From DASRFA01 sp035651755 (GTDB taxonomy: Bacteria; Desulfobacterota; Binatia; UBA12015): a DNA stretch of 64,000 nucleotides. The translations under genes and the position numbers were made by a program. Position 1 is the first letter of the stretch. Each line of letters starts with the position of its first letter. The stretch spans positions 124,001-188,000 of the forward strand of contig DASRFA010000017.1 in the NCBI GenBank assembly GCA_035651755.1, in the 5' to 3' direction. Positions 8,680-16,852 of this stretch are shown here, one piece after another. The notes under the pieces are model-generated. The model was given only the letters and a program-made list of their open reading frames with translations, searched no databases and was not told the origin of the DNA.

Positions 8680-8707
8680 TTGCAGAAATCGGAAACCGCC
8701 CTATCAT
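8680..8707 (+). promoter_or_regulatory. candidate sigma-70-type promoter for the reductase gene
   Basis: In the divergent gap, TTGCAG (8680-8685) and TATCAT (8702-8707) are separated by 16 bases, 28 bases before the start of the reductase gene. The hexamers are good matches in a G+C-rich background. This is pattern evidence only. Confidence 0.4.
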
Positions 8708-8735
8708 CGAGCGGCGCGGTCGACGCGCCGAACCC

Positions 8736-9752
8736 ATGCCGCGCGAACACGACTACCGCTCGCTCCGGGTGGCGGACGTCGTCGACGAAACCGCCGACGC
8801 GCGGTCCTTCGTCCTCGAGATCCCTCCAGAGCACGCGGACGCCTTCGCGTATGCCGCCGGTCAGTTCTGCGCGTTCCGCGCGACGATCGGCGGCGAGTCG
8901 GTCGTCCGCTGCTACTCGATGTCGAGCTCGCCGGCCACGGGCGACCCGTTCACCGTCACGGTGAAGCGCGTGCCCGGCGGCAAGATGTCGAACTGGATGA
9001 ACGACACGCTGGTCCGGGGCGACGCGATCGACGTGATGCCGCCGGCCGGGACGTTCGTGCTGCGCGCCGTCGACACGCCGATCGTCGCCTTTGCGGGCGG
9101 CAGCGGGATCACGCCCGTCCTCTCGATCGTCAAGACCGCGCTCGTCGGCACGGTGCGCGACGTCGCGCTCGTGTACGCGAACCGCGCCCGCGACGGCGTC
9201 ATCTTCGCGGACGCGCTCGAGGGCCTGCGCCGTCGCTTCCCCGGTCGCCTTTCGATCCACCACCACCTCGACTCCGAGAGCGGTTTCCTGGACGCCGCGG
9301 CATGCGCGGCGCTCGTCGGGGACCGGACGCAGGCGGACTTCTACGTCTGCGGCCCCGGACCGTACATGGCCATCGTCGAGGAGGGTCTGAAGCGGCGAGG
9401 AGTCGGTGCCGATCGCATCTTCGTCGAGCGGTTCGAGCTGCCGGCGGAGGCAGACGCGACCGGCGACGCCTCCGAGACGGAGTCGATCGTGATCCGGCTC
9501 GACGGCCGGAGGCATACGGTCGCGTACCAGCGCGGCGACACCATCCTCGGCGCCGCTCGACGCGCCGGCCTCAAGCCGCCGTTCGCATGCGAAGCGGGCA
9601 ACTGCGCGACCTGCATGGCGCATCTCGACGGCGGGCAGGTCACGATGCGCGCCAACAACGCGCTCGCCGCGGACGAGGTCGACGAGGGATGGATCCTCAC
9701 CTGCCAATCGATTCCGCGGAGCCCCCAGGTCGTCGTCGACTACGACCGGTGA
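8736..9752 (+). CDS. flavodoxin-reductase/ferredoxin fusion (KshB/PaaE-type oxygenase reductase)
   Basis: This 338-residue electron-transfer protein has three domains: an N-terminal FAD-binding barrel (RCYSMSSSP near residue 55), an NAD-binding domain (FAGGSGITPVLSIVK near 117-131, and FYVCGPGPYM), and a C-terminal plant-type [2Fe-2S] domain with CEAGNCATC plus a distal Cys in GWILTCQ. Such reductases (KshB, PaaE, HmpA-like) pass electrons from NAD(P)H to Rieske or diiron oxygenases. The Rieske oxygenase at 16.9-18.1 kb, the diiron-like oxidase at 0.2 kb or the P450 at 55.6 kb could be partners. The start is the ATG at 8736, the first before conserved sequence. Confidence 0.92.
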   Translation: MPREHDYRSLRVADVVDETADARSFVLEIPPEHADAFAYAAGQFCAFRATIGGESVVRCYSMSSSPATGDPFTVTVKRVPGGKMSNWMNDTLVRGDAIDVMPPAGTFVLRAVDTPIVAFAGGSGITPVLSIVKTALVGTVRDVALVYANRARDGVIFADALEGLRRRFPGRLSIHHHLDSESGFLDAAACAALVGDRTQADFYVCGPGPYMAIVEEGLKRRGVGADRIFVERFELPAEADATGDASETESIVIRLDGRRHTVAYQRGDTILGAARRAGLKPPFACEAGNCATCMAHLDGGQVTMRANNALAADEVDEGWILTCQSIPRSPQVVVDYDR

Positions 9753-9774
9753 CCGGCCGCCTCTCGCACCGAGG

Positions 9775-10728
9775 TCAGAGCTCTCGCGACAGCGCGGCGA
9801 CGAACGCCTGCGTCCGGTCGCGCGACTCGATGCGCGATTCGCGATCGGGTCCGACGGCGAGGATCCGAACCGCGAGGTCGGTCACGCCCGCGTCGCGGAA
9901 CGCGCGCAGCCGGTCGACGACGGTCGACTCGTCCCCTGCAGCGAGGATGTCGCCGACGTCGGTCGCGTCGCCGTGCTCGAGCAGCCGCTGGTAGTTCGGG
10001 CAGAAGTCGGCGTGCCCGAGCACCCGGTTCGCTCGCGCGCGCGCGCCGTCGACCTCGTCGTTCCGGCAGATCGTCACGGGAACGCCGGCGACGACGCGCG
10101 GAGCGGGCCTCCCGGCCGCGGCAGCGGCGCGCGCGATGCGCGGGACGACGTGGTCGGCGACGGCGCGCACGTCGGCCATCCAGAGGATCGTTCCCAAAGC
10201 GTTCTCGCCGGCGATGCGGAGCATGACGGGACCGAGCGCGGCGAGGAGGATCGGATTCGGCGACGCGTCGGTGACGTCGATCGGGCTGTGCACGCGGTAC
10301 GCGTCGTTCTCGACGTCGACGGAGCCCGGACCGCGGAGCGCGGCGTTCAGCACCTCCAGGTAGTCGCGCATCTGGCGCGCCGGACGCTCGTAGGAGAGCC
10401 CGAGCATGTCCTGGATGACCCAGTGGTGCGACGTGCCGAGGCCCAGGGTGAATCGGCCCTCGCACACCGCCTGGACGGACAGGGCCTCCTGCGCCATCGC
10501 GATCGGATGGCGCGTCTGGATCGGCAAGACGGCGGTCCCGAGCTCGATGCGCTCGGTCGCGAGGCCGATGACGGTGATGGCCGTGAGCGCGTCGAAGTCG
10601 CCGGGGATCTGAGGCACCCAGACGGAGGAAAAGCCTGCGCGCTCGGCCGCCTGTGCATCGGCGACGAGCTGAGCGACCTTCTGGCGATAGCGCCCCTTTT
10701 CCGGGCCCATCATGAGACCGATCCGCAT
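9775..10728 (-). CDS. luciferase-like (LLM class) oxidoreductase, F420-dependent type
   Basis: This 317-residue TIM-barrel protein starts at the ATG at 10728 with GGGAGA six bases upstream. Features of the luciferase-like family are MRIGLMMGPE at the N-terminus, a SSVWVPQIPGDFDALTA segment, ERIELGTAVLPIQTRHP and the RFTLGLGTSHHWVIQ strand. The pattern is closest to mycobacterial-type F420-dependent oxidoreductases rather than FMN monooxygenases, but the cofactor cannot be proven from sequence. It ends 22 bases from the convergent reductase gene and is divergent from a TetR regulator, which may control it. Confidence 0.85.
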   Translation of the reverse strand: MRIGLMMGPEKGRYRQKVAQLVADAQAAERAGFSSVWVPQIPGDFDALTAITVIGLATERIELGTAVLPIQTRHPIAMAQEALSVQAVCEGRFTLGLGTSHHWVIQDMLGLSYERPARQMRDYLEVLNAALRGPGSVDVENDAYRVHSPIDVTDASPNPILLAALGPVMLRIAGENALGTILWMADVRAVADHVVPRIARAAAAAGRPAPRVVAGVPVTICRNDEVDGARARANRVLGHADFCPNYQRLLEHGDATDVGDILAAGDESTVVDRLRAFRDAGVTDLAVRILAVGPDRESRIESRDRTQAFVAALSREL

Positions 10729-10811
10729 CGTCGTCTCCCTTTCGCGATTGCGCCCGGACACTAGCCCGTACCGGCACGGGTGGCAATTTGATTCTCATTT
10801 TGGGAGAGTGA

Positions 10812-10824
10812 CGTTTCGGAAACG
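10812..10824. promoter_or_regulatory. inverted repeat in divergent LLM/TetR spacer
   Basis: CGTTTC-G-GAAACG is a perfect 13-base inverted repeat between the divergent luciferase-like and TetR genes. An A/T-richer stretch (10790-10802) lies beside it, likely promoter DNA. It is a plausible autoregulatory operator for the TetR protein. It is short enough to arise by chance. Confidence 0.3.
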
Positions 10825-10904
10825 CGCGGTCGGGCGCGAAGAGCGGCCGTGCCGACGGCGCGTCCATGGCGACGCAACCGCACGTGCACTAAGGAAGGCC
10901 TTTC

Positions 10905-11579
10905 ATGGCGGGCGTGGACGAGTCGAAGGACGACGACGCACGAGGCTGGCGCCACCGCGCGGTCTCGAAGAGCTTGCAGGCTGCTCGCACGCGCGCCGAG
11001 CAGCGCGTCCAGCGCCTTCTCGATGCGGCGTTCGCGCTGATCGACGAGCGCGGCACGAGCGAGTTCACGATCCAGGAGGTCGTCGATCGCTCGAAGCAGT
11101 CGCTGCGCGGCTTCTACCAGTACTTCGAGGGAAAGGACGAGCTGCTGTTCGCGCTGCTCGAGGAGAGCATCCGCGAGGCGCTGGACGATCTGCGCTCGGC
11201 GGTGGAGTCCGAGTCCGAGCCGCTCGCGCGGCTTCGCGCCTTCACGATCCGCCTGCACGAGTGGTGCGAGCCGCTAGGGCCACGCCGCAAGCGCGGGGCT
11301 CACAACCGCGTGCCGATCTCGGAATTCTCGCTGCAGCTCGCGCTCAAGGATGCGGGCCGCCTGTCCGCCGCGATGGCACCGATCTCCCGCATGCTGATCG
11401 AGCTGCTCGAGGCCGCGGTCGCCGCGGGCGCGTTGCGGACGACCGAGACGCGGCGCGCCGCCGTGCTGATCCAGCAAACCGTCATGCACGGCTGGCTCAT
11501 GAACCGCCTCGTCCAGAGCCCGCGCGCGCGCGTCACGGCGCAGGACGCCTGGGAGTTCTGCCTCCACGGGTTGTCATAG
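10905..11579 (+). CDS. TetR/AcrR-family transcriptional regulator
   Basis: This 224-residue regulator has its start supported by AAGGAAGG upstream. After a charged N-terminal extension, the DNA-binding helix-turn-helix runs from about residue 31 to 77: RVQRLLDAAFALIDERG, FTIQEVVDRSKQSLRGFYQYF and GKDELLFALLEE. The C-terminal ligand and dimer domain is unremarkable. It is divergent from the luciferase-like gene and convergent with the DapB-like gene. Its ligand is unknown. A hairpin begins at the base after its stop codon. Confidence 0.9.
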   Translation: MAGVDESKDDDARGWRHRAVSKSLQAARTRAEQRVQRLLDAAFALIDERGTSEFTIQEVVDRSKQSLRGFYQYFEGKDELLFALLEESIREALDDLRSAVESESEPLARLRAFTIRLHEWCEPLGPRRKRGAHNRVPISEFSLQLALKDAGRLSAAMAPISRMLIELLEAAVAAGALRTTETRRAAVLIQQTVMHGWLMNRLVQSPRARVTAQDAWEFCLHGLS

Positions 11580-11628
11580 CGAGGGGCTCGCGCCCCTCGC
11601 CCCACTCCCGCGGGCTCGCTCTGCTCGC
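11580..11628. repeat. dispersed intergenic element with hairpin (copy 1); possible terminator
   Basis: Directly after the TetR stop is a perfect hairpin (CGAGGGG 11580-11586, CCCCTCG 11593-11599). It is followed by a 29-base stretch, 11600-11628, whose reverse complement matches 61678-61707 except for two substitutions and one inserted base. In both places the shared stretch abuts a G+C-rich hairpin, so this looks like a small mobile or REP-type repeat of the genome. It may also end transcription between the two convergent genes, although no T-run follows. Confidence 0.6.
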
Positions 11629-11666
11629 ACGACGGGATGCCACGGTGCCCTCTGCGCGGTGCAGTC

Positions 11667-12713
11667 TCAGACGCGCACGAGCCCTCGTGGGAGCGGCACC
11701 TTGACGTCGAGGTAGGTCACGATCCCCGGCGGCGCGGCGACCACGACCGGGATCGCATTCACGGCCGGCATGGCCGTCATGATGTGGCCGAGCACCATGA
11801 AGTCGGCGAGGGTCTCGGCCTGGAAGTCGGGCGGAGGGAGGAATTGCACCTTCGCGTGGACGGTGGGACGTCCCTGCACCTCGATCACCCAACCGTCCTC
11901 GATCTGCCAGTCGGGCTCGAGGGTGAACGCCTTCTTCCAGCGGACGTTCAGCTCCACGACGGTCCGGTCGCCGACCCGGCCCCGCCAGCTGGCAGCGACG
12001 CCGGCGACACAGCCCGCCGCGATCTGCCACGAGCCGAGGTCGAGGTCCGTCGTCGTCTTGGCGTGCTCCGAGACGCAGACGACGTCGTCGAGCTCGACAC
12101 CGAGCGCGTCCGCCACCATCGCCACGGCCTCGCTGAAAACCGCCGTGCCCTCCGCCGTCATCGATTGAAGGTCGGGGTCGTCGATCGGCCGGCCGAATCC
12201 CGCGGGGATCTCCGTTGCGGGCGAGTCGTAGGCGGCGGTGTGCGCGGCCTCGTTCACCGTGATCTTGTCGACCCGATCGGACATGCCGGCGAGCACGAGG
12301 CCGAGCAGCTCGAGCAATCCGGGGCTGATACCGGTGCCGAAGAGCGACGAGCGGCCGCGCTCGCATGCGGCGACCAGCCGCTCGCGATCCGGCCCGAGGC
12401 GCCGGCCGTTGATGAACGCCGCCGTGCTGACGACGTTCGCTCCGGCTTCCAGGATCCGAACGAGCTCGTCGATCGACGGCCACATCGGATTGTAGACGAC
12501 GCAGTCGGGCCGCAGGGCGAGCAGAGCGTCGACGTCGTGCGTGGCGGTCACGCCCAGTCGCTCCAGACCGCACAGCTCCCCGACGTCGCGCCCGACCTTG
12601 TCGGGCGACCACGCATAGCAGCCGACCAGCTCCAGCCCGGGATTCCGGGCGATCGCCGCCACCGACTGTCGACCGACGTTTCCCGTGGTCCACTGCACGA
12701 CTCGAAGCCTCAT
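11667..12713 (-). CDS. DapB-like NAD(P)-dependent dehydrogenase (diaminopentanoate dehydrogenase family)
   Basis: This 348-residue protein begins MRLRVVQWTTGNVGRQSVAA, a Rossmann fold of the dihydrodipicolinate reductase N-terminal type. It continues like 2,4-diaminopentanoate dehydrogenase homologues that are abundant in actinobacterial and uncultured lipid-degrading genomes (CVVYNPMWPSIDELVRILEA, GTGISPGLLELL). Most such homologues have no proven substrate; amine or carbonyl reduction is expected. AAGGAC precedes the start. The TetR gene 24 bases upstream on the same strand may share its transcript. Confidence 0.8.
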   Translation of the reverse strand: MRLRVVQWTTGNVGRQSVAAIARNPGLELVGCYAWSPDKVGRDVGELCGLERLGVTATHDVDALLALRPDCVVYNPMWPSIDELVRILEAGANVVSTAAFINGRRLGPDRERLVAACERGRSSLFGTGISPGLLELLGLVLAGMSDRVDKITVNEAAHTAAYDSPATEIPAGFGRPIDDPDLQSMTAEGTAVFSEAVAMVADALGVELDDVVCVSEHAKTTTDLDLGSWQIAAGCVAGVAASWRGRVGDRTVVELNVRWKKAFTLEPDWQIEDGWVIEVQGRPTVHAKVQFLPPPDFQAETLADFMVLGHIMTAMPAVNAIPVVVAAPPGIVTYLDVKVPLPRGLVRV

Positions 12714-12737
12714 CGGGAGTCCTTTCGTTCTTCGCGG

Positions 12738-13316
12738 TCAGCGGAGCGGGAGGATCTTCCGGGCCTGCTTCAGGAGCTCCGCGCGCAGGGTGTCGTCGTC
12801 GAGATCCACGACGAGCGGATGGACGACCGCCCCTGCGATCGCCGAGGCGAGCACCGCCGCCTGGACGCGTGCCCGCCGGCGCGAGTCGCCGCCCATCAGC
12901 AGCCGGTTCACGCGCTCCATCACGCGCCGGAAAGGCTCGTGCTCCTCGAGGAAGCGCAGCATGACCGGGTCTCGCTGGAGGACGCCCGCCACGCGTCGGC
13001 GCTCGACCGCGAGGTCGATCATCGCCGCCACCAGCAGCTCGCGCGCGCGCGAGCGCGACCTCTCCGCCTCGGCCGCGGTCACGGCCGCGTCGAGCCGGGC
13101 CAGGATCACCTGCGCCACCGCGAGGACGATCTCGTCCTTGGTCTTGTAGTGGTGGTAGACGGCCGCCTTCGTCACTCCGATCGCATCCGCGATCATCTGG
13201 AGCGACGTTCCGCTGACACCGTGCTCGGCGAACAGGACCAGCGCCGCTTCGACGATGGGCGCCTGGGCGGCCGTGTACGCGGCGGCGCTTGGAAAGCCGG
13301 CGGTCGCGGGATCCAT
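12738..13316 (-). CDS. TetR-family transcriptional regulator
   Basis: This 192-residue regulator has the helix-turn-helix at about residues 19-65: APIVEAALVLFAEHGVSGTS, LQMIADAIGVTKAAVYHHYK and TKDEIVLAVAQ. It is transcribed toward the DapB-like gene and away from the duplicated-domain gene at 13401. Its start lies 8 bases from two 20-bp palindromes, which are the obvious operator. It probably represses both itself and the divergent gene. The effector is unknown, but acyl-CoA or an alicyclic intermediate would suit the neighbourhood. Confidence 0.92.
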   Translation of the reverse strand: MDPATAGFPSAAAYTAAQAPIVEAALVLFAEHGVSGTSLQMIADAIGVTKAAVYHHYKTKDEIVLAVAQVILARLDAAVTAAEAERSRSRARELLVAAMIDLAVERRRVAGVLQRDPVMLRFLEEHEPFRRVMERVNRLLMGGDSRRRARVQAAVLASAIAGAVVHPLVVDLDDDTLRAELLKQARKILPLR

Positions 13317-13323
13317 GTCTTCC

Positions 13324-13366
13324 GACTAGCCGATCGGCTTGTCGTCGACTAGCCGATCGGCTAGTC
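13324..13366. promoter_or_regulatory. tandem 20-bp palindromic operators
   Basis: GACTAGCCGATCGGCTAGTC (13347-13366) is a perfect 20-base palindrome. A second copy at 13324-13343 differs by one base (GACTAGCCGATCGGCTTGTC). Their centres are 23 bases apart, about two helical turns, between the TetR start (13316) and the divergent gene (13401). This is a strong candidate for cooperative binding of two TetR dimers, with both promoters inside the occluded region. Confidence 0.85.
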
Positions 13367-13400
13367 TCGGCGACGACGCGAGCACCGGAGGGACGGGGCC

Positions 13401-14516
13401 ATGGCGGATCGGCACGACGGCGAGTTCGACGAGTTCCTGGCGATTCGCAAGCCGGGCGCCCACCTCGAGGAGAGCGTCGTCGCGGACGACTTCGTCATCC
13501 AGCTCGGCGTCGACCTCGCGAACTACCCGAAGTTCTCGCGGGTGGACGACGGCGTCACCTACCGGAAGACCCATCTCGACGTCCGCCACGAGGTCGACCG
13601 CGACTCGGGAGCCGAGCTGCCCGACTACAGCGGCCCGTACAAGGCCGACCTGCGTTTCACCGATTTCTCGAGGGAAGCTCTGGCCGAGAAGTTCCTGCCG
13701 TGGAGCGAGGCGTACCTCCGGCTCTGCGTCGACGGCTGGGCGCGCGAGGTCGCCAGGCGCTACGGCGCCGAAACGATGGCCGAGATCGAATGGGCGGCGT
13801 GGACCGGTCAGGTCGTCCCCGAGATCGACCGCATGAGGAAGCAGTTCCTCCCGGCCGGAACGGTGTACGAGGACCCCAACCGCGACGTCCCCGAGAGCGA
13901 GCGCGTCGGGACGCGGGTGATCTACACCGGTCTCTTCACGCCGGACTCGAGCACCGCCCTGCTGTCGAAGCCGCTGATCGTCGCCTGGTTGCTCGGAAGC
14001 CACGAGTACCTGCTCCAGTGCATCGAGGCGTGGGCCACCCAGATCACGCTCCGCTACGGCCTCGACGTGATGTTCGACATCCAGTGGACGCTCTGGGGCG
14101 ACTCGGTGCTGCCGGGGGTGAAGAAGCTCAAGGCGGAGTACCTCGGGATCACCGGCAACACCGTCGCCGACTGGATGAAGGATCTCCAGGTCGACGCGAC
14201 CGCCATGCCGGGCAAGGCGTTCGACCTCTCCTTCGAGATGCCGGAGCCCGACGTCGGCATCATGACGTTCAATCGCTGCGTCGCCGTCGACCAGTGGGAG
14301 TCGATGGGGCGGCCCGACATCCTCGAGAAGAACTGTCACTCCACGTGTCCGAAGTCGATGATCGTCACGACCAAGATGTACAACCCGAACATGAAGGTCG
14401 AGATCCTCGCGATTCCGCCGCGCGTGGATCCCGGCAACGTGTGCTGCAAGTGGCGCTTCAGCATGCGGACGCCCGACGACCCCGAGTACGTGAAGGACCC
14501 CGGCGAGCCGAAGTAG
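13401..14516 (+). CDS. uncharacterised protein with internal duplication (DUF6125 / ATC-hydrolase-like)
   Basis: This 371-residue soluble protein has GGAGG upstream of the ATG. It contains two copies of a roughly 48-residue helical unit, about 102-149 and 200-247, sharing YL-x2-C-x3-WA-x4-RYG-x3-M-x2-I-x-W-x2-W. The C-terminal part has a Cys/His-rich segment (C293, C312-H313-x2-C316, C348-C349) that could bind metal. It vaguely resembles the DUF6125 and L-2-amino-thiazoline-4-carboxylate hydrolase group, but I cannot assign a reaction. It stands behind a two-site TetR operator, so it is probably an inducible enzyme of the surrounding catabolic set. Confidence 0.6.
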   Translation: MADRHDGEFDEFLAIRKPGAHLEESVVADDFVIQLGVDLANYPKFSRVDDGVTYRKTHLDVRHEVDRDSGAELPDYSGPYKADLRFTDFSREALAEKFLPWSEAYLRLCVDGWAREVARRYGAETMAEIEWAAWTGQVVPEIDRMRKQFLPAGTVYEDPNRDVPESERVGTRVIYTGLFTPDSSTALLSKPLIVAWLLGSHEYLLQCIEAWATQITLRYGLDVMFDIQWTLWGDSVLPGVKKLKAEYLGITGNTVADWMKDLQVDATAMPGKAFDLSFEMPEPDVGIMTFNRCVAVDQWESMGRPDILEKNCHSTCPKSMIVTTKMYNPNMKVEILAIPPRVDPGNVCCKWRFSMRTPDDPEYVKDPGEPK

Positions 14517-14532
14517 ACCCGACCGCGGCGCG

Positions 14533-16002
14533 CTAGACCGACCGCGGCACGCACTCGTAAGCCTGCTCGTCGAGGCCGGACAGCGCCTCCTCGAGCGCGG
14601 GCATGGAGCGCGGCCACTGCGTGACGATGCGGCCGCTCGGGGCGCGATAGTAGTCCGAGCAGCTGGTCTGCCACATCGCGAAGGTCTCGAGCTCGCGCTG
14701 GATCTCGTCGTTGTACGCCGCCATCGCGCCCGGCTTGACGTCGATCCACGCCAGGTCCTCGCGCGCGATGCGCTGGATCTGACGCACGACGTGGTCGACC
14801 TGGTACTCGATCATCGTGATGATCGAATCGGAGTTCGTGTTCGGGCCGTAGAGCATGAAGAGGTTCGGGAAGCCCGCCGTCGCGACGCCCTTGTAGGCCT
14901 GGGCGCCGTCGCTCCAGGCGTCGGCAATCGACAGTCCGCCGCGGCCCGTCACGTCGATCGCCGACAGGAATTTCGTCGTCGCGAAGCCGGTGGCGAGGAT
15001 CAGGGTGTCGAGTCGCCGCTCGCGGCCGTCCGCGGTCACGATCCCGTGCGGGGTGATGCGCTCGATCGGATCGGTCACGAGCTCGAGGTTCGGCCGGTTG
15101 AAGGCCGGGTAGTAGTCGTTGGAGAAGAGCGGCCGCTTGGCACCCCAGGGGTGGTCGGGCATCAGGCGCCTGCGAACGTCCGCGTCCTCGACCTTGGCGA
15201 TCTCCCGGTGGCAGGCCGCCACCATGTCGCTCCGCACGCGCTCGAACGCGCGCGGGCCGTCGAGCGACTCGAAGACCTTCCGCCGTACCGCGAGCGCGAA
15301 GCCCGGCTCCTTCCGGAAACGCTCGAGTAGCTCCTCCGTGTAGGGATCGTCCTGCTTCGGTGCGACCCAGTTCGCGGTGCGCTGGAACAGGTGGACCTGC
15401 CCGGCATGCTTGACGATCTCGGGAACGAGCTGAACGGCGCTCGCCGCGCTTCCGATCACGCCCACGGTCTCGCCCGAGAGATCGTGATCCCGGTTCCATC
15501 GCGCCGAGTGGAAGGACGTCCCGGCGAAGGTGTCCAGGCCCGGAATCCGGGGCACGTGGATCTCGTTGAACATCCCGATCGCGCTCACCACGACGTCGGC
15601 CGAGATCGTGCGACCCGACTCGGTCTCGAGCGACCACTCCGCCGCGGCTTCGTCCCAGCGAGCGCGCCGCACGGCGTCGCCGAATCGACAGTGCGGCAGG
15701 AGGCCGTACTTCTCGGCGCAGTGGTTCAGGTACGCCAGGATCTCGGGTTGCGGCGCGTAGGGCCGCGACCAATCGCGCTTCAGCTCGAAGGAGAACGAGT
15801 AGAGGTGCGACGGGACGTCGCAGGCGCAACCGGGGTAGCGGTTGTGGTACCAGGTTCCGCCGACTCCGTCGGCCTTCTCGAGGATCTCGAAGTCCGTGAA
15901 GCCGGCGCCCTCGAGGCGGATTCCCATGCAGAGCCCGCCGGGCCCCGCACCGACGATCGCGATTCGCAGGCGGCGGCCGTTCGTCGGATTCGGTCCGCTC
16001 AC
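14533..16002 (-). CDS. flavin-containing monooxygenase, Baeyer-Villiger type
   Basis: This 489-residue protein has an N-terminal FAD Rossmann motif (AIVGAGPGGLCMGIRLEGAG), GGTWYHNRYPGCACDVPSHLY, the FAGTSFHSARWN sequence matching the Baeyer-Villiger fingerprint FxGxxxHxxxW near residues 162-173, a second nucleotide-binding loop (GVIGSAASAVQLVPEI), and an ATGF motif. It likely inserts oxygen into a ketone or cyclic ketone using NADPH. It is convergent with the TetR-controlled gene and lies downstream of the SnoaL/Rieske set. Length is typical for class B flavin monooxygenases. Confidence 0.92.
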   Translation of the reverse strand: MSGPNPTNGRRLRIAIVGAGPGGLCMGIRLEGAGFTDFEILEKADGVGGTWYHNRYPGCACDVPSHLYSFSFELKRDWSRPYAPQPEILAYLNHCAEKYGLLPHCRFGDAVRRARWDEAAAEWSLETESGRTISADVVVSAIGMFNEIHVPRIPGLDTFAGTSFHSARWNRDHDLSGETVGVIGSAASAVQLVPEIVKHAGQVHLFQRTANWVAPKQDDPYTEELLERFRKEPGFALAVRRKVFESLDGPRAFERVRSDMVAACHREIAKVEDADVRRRLMPDHPWGAKRPLFSNDYYPAFNRPNLELVTDPIERITPHGIVTADGRERRLDTLILATGFATTKFLSAIDVTGRGGLSIADAWSDGAQAYKGVATAGFPNLFMLYGPNTNSDSIITMIEYQVDHVVRQIQRIAREDLAWIDVKPGAMAAYNDEIQRELETFAMWQTSCSDYYRAPSGRIVTQWPRSMPALEEALSGLDEQAYECVPRSV

Positions 16003-16074
16003 GCGCCGATTCTCCCGCGGTCTGGCCCCGGATCCCGCATGATCGTCCCTCGAGAAGGTCCGTCGAGCCCGGGT

Positions 16075-16515
16075 CTACTTGCCCGGCTCTCCCTCGGCGA
16101 GCGGATCGTGCTGCCGACCGGAGTCGACGCCGCCGTGCTTCCGCAGGAACGTGGTGGCGCGCCGGCGGATGCGCCAGCCGTCGGGCGTGCGGACGTACTC
16201 GTCGCGATACCAGGCGAGGCGCATCGCGTGCGTCTTCTGGTCGATGAAGACGAAGTGCTGCATCCCGGTCGCGCGGTCGGCGCCATCGAAGTCGACGACC
16301 GGCATGTTGCCGATGAACTGCCCGCGCGGCGCGGCGGCGAGCAACGCCGGCATGCGCTCGACCGTGTACGCCGTGCCGAACGCGCTGTACTCGGCATCCG
16401 GGGTGAAGACCTTCAGCCACTGGTCGGGAACGAACTGGCTCGCGTACGCGAGATAGCGCGAGCACAGGTGATGGATCTCCACCAGGTCGGCGATGCGCTT
16501 CGTGTCGTCGCTCAT
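16075..16515 (-). CDS. SnoaL/NTF2-like protein
   Basis: This 146-residue protein starts at the ATG at 16515, which overlaps the previous stop (ATGA). It has the cone-shaped alpha+beta pattern of the SnoaL/NTF2 superfamily: an N-terminal helix pair (IADLVEIHHLCSRYLAYASQ), FTPDAEYSAFG, and terminal strands (RLAWYRDEYVRTPDGWRIRRRATTFLRKH). Such proteins are small isomerases, dehydratases or ring-hydroxylating dioxygenase beta subunits. Translational coupling with a small helical protein and a Rieske oxygenase suggests a role as an accessory or following enzyme in that pathway. Confidence 0.8.
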   Translation of the reverse strand: MSDDTKRIADLVEIHHLCSRYLAYASQFVPDQWLKVFTPDAEYSAFGTAYTVERMPALLAAAPRGQFIGNMPVVDFDGADRATGMQHFVFIDQKTHAMRLAWYRDEYVRTPDGWRIRRRATTFLRKHGGVDSGRQHDPLAEGEPGK

Positions 16516-16847
16516 GGGAACGGCTCCAGCTTCAGCTCGAAGGAGGCGGTCCCGGTGTCGGGGATGTACGGCTGCCGCCAGATCTCGACGGGAAACGAGA
16601 CGAGGATGAGCGAGTACAGGAGCTGCAGCAGCCGGATCGCGTCCTCGGGCAGCTCGTGGAGCGGGAGCTCGTCCAGGTAGGCGATGGCCGCCTCCGCGCG
16701 CGGGAAGACGGCGTCGTAGAACGCCTGCATCTCGTCCATCGTGCTCGACAGACGTTTCGCATAGCGCTCGGGCTCGCTGGCGAGGCACCAGTCCCTCGCG
16801 AACGGCTCAAGGTCCGAGAATCGTGGGGGGAGCAGCGCATCGGCCAT
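16512..16847 (-). CDS. small helical protein of the Rieske oxygenase operon
   Basis: This 111-residue protein starts at the ATG at 16847, five bases after the Rieske gene, and its stop overlaps the SnoaL-like start. It is mostly helical (residues 15-85) and ends with a short extended tail (RQPYIPDTGTASFELKLEPFP). There are no Cys clusters, signal peptide or membrane spans. I do not recognise a family. Position between an oxygenase and a SnoaL-like gene, with tight coupling on both sides, makes an accessory subunit or folding partner the best guess. Confidence 0.75.
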   Translation of the reverse strand: MADALLPPRFSDLEPFARDWCLASEPERYAKRLSSTMDEMQAFYDAVFPRAEAAIAYLDELPLHELPEDAIRLLQLLYSLILVSFPVEIWRQPYIPDTGTASFELKLEPFP

Positions 16848-16852
16848 CGCCG

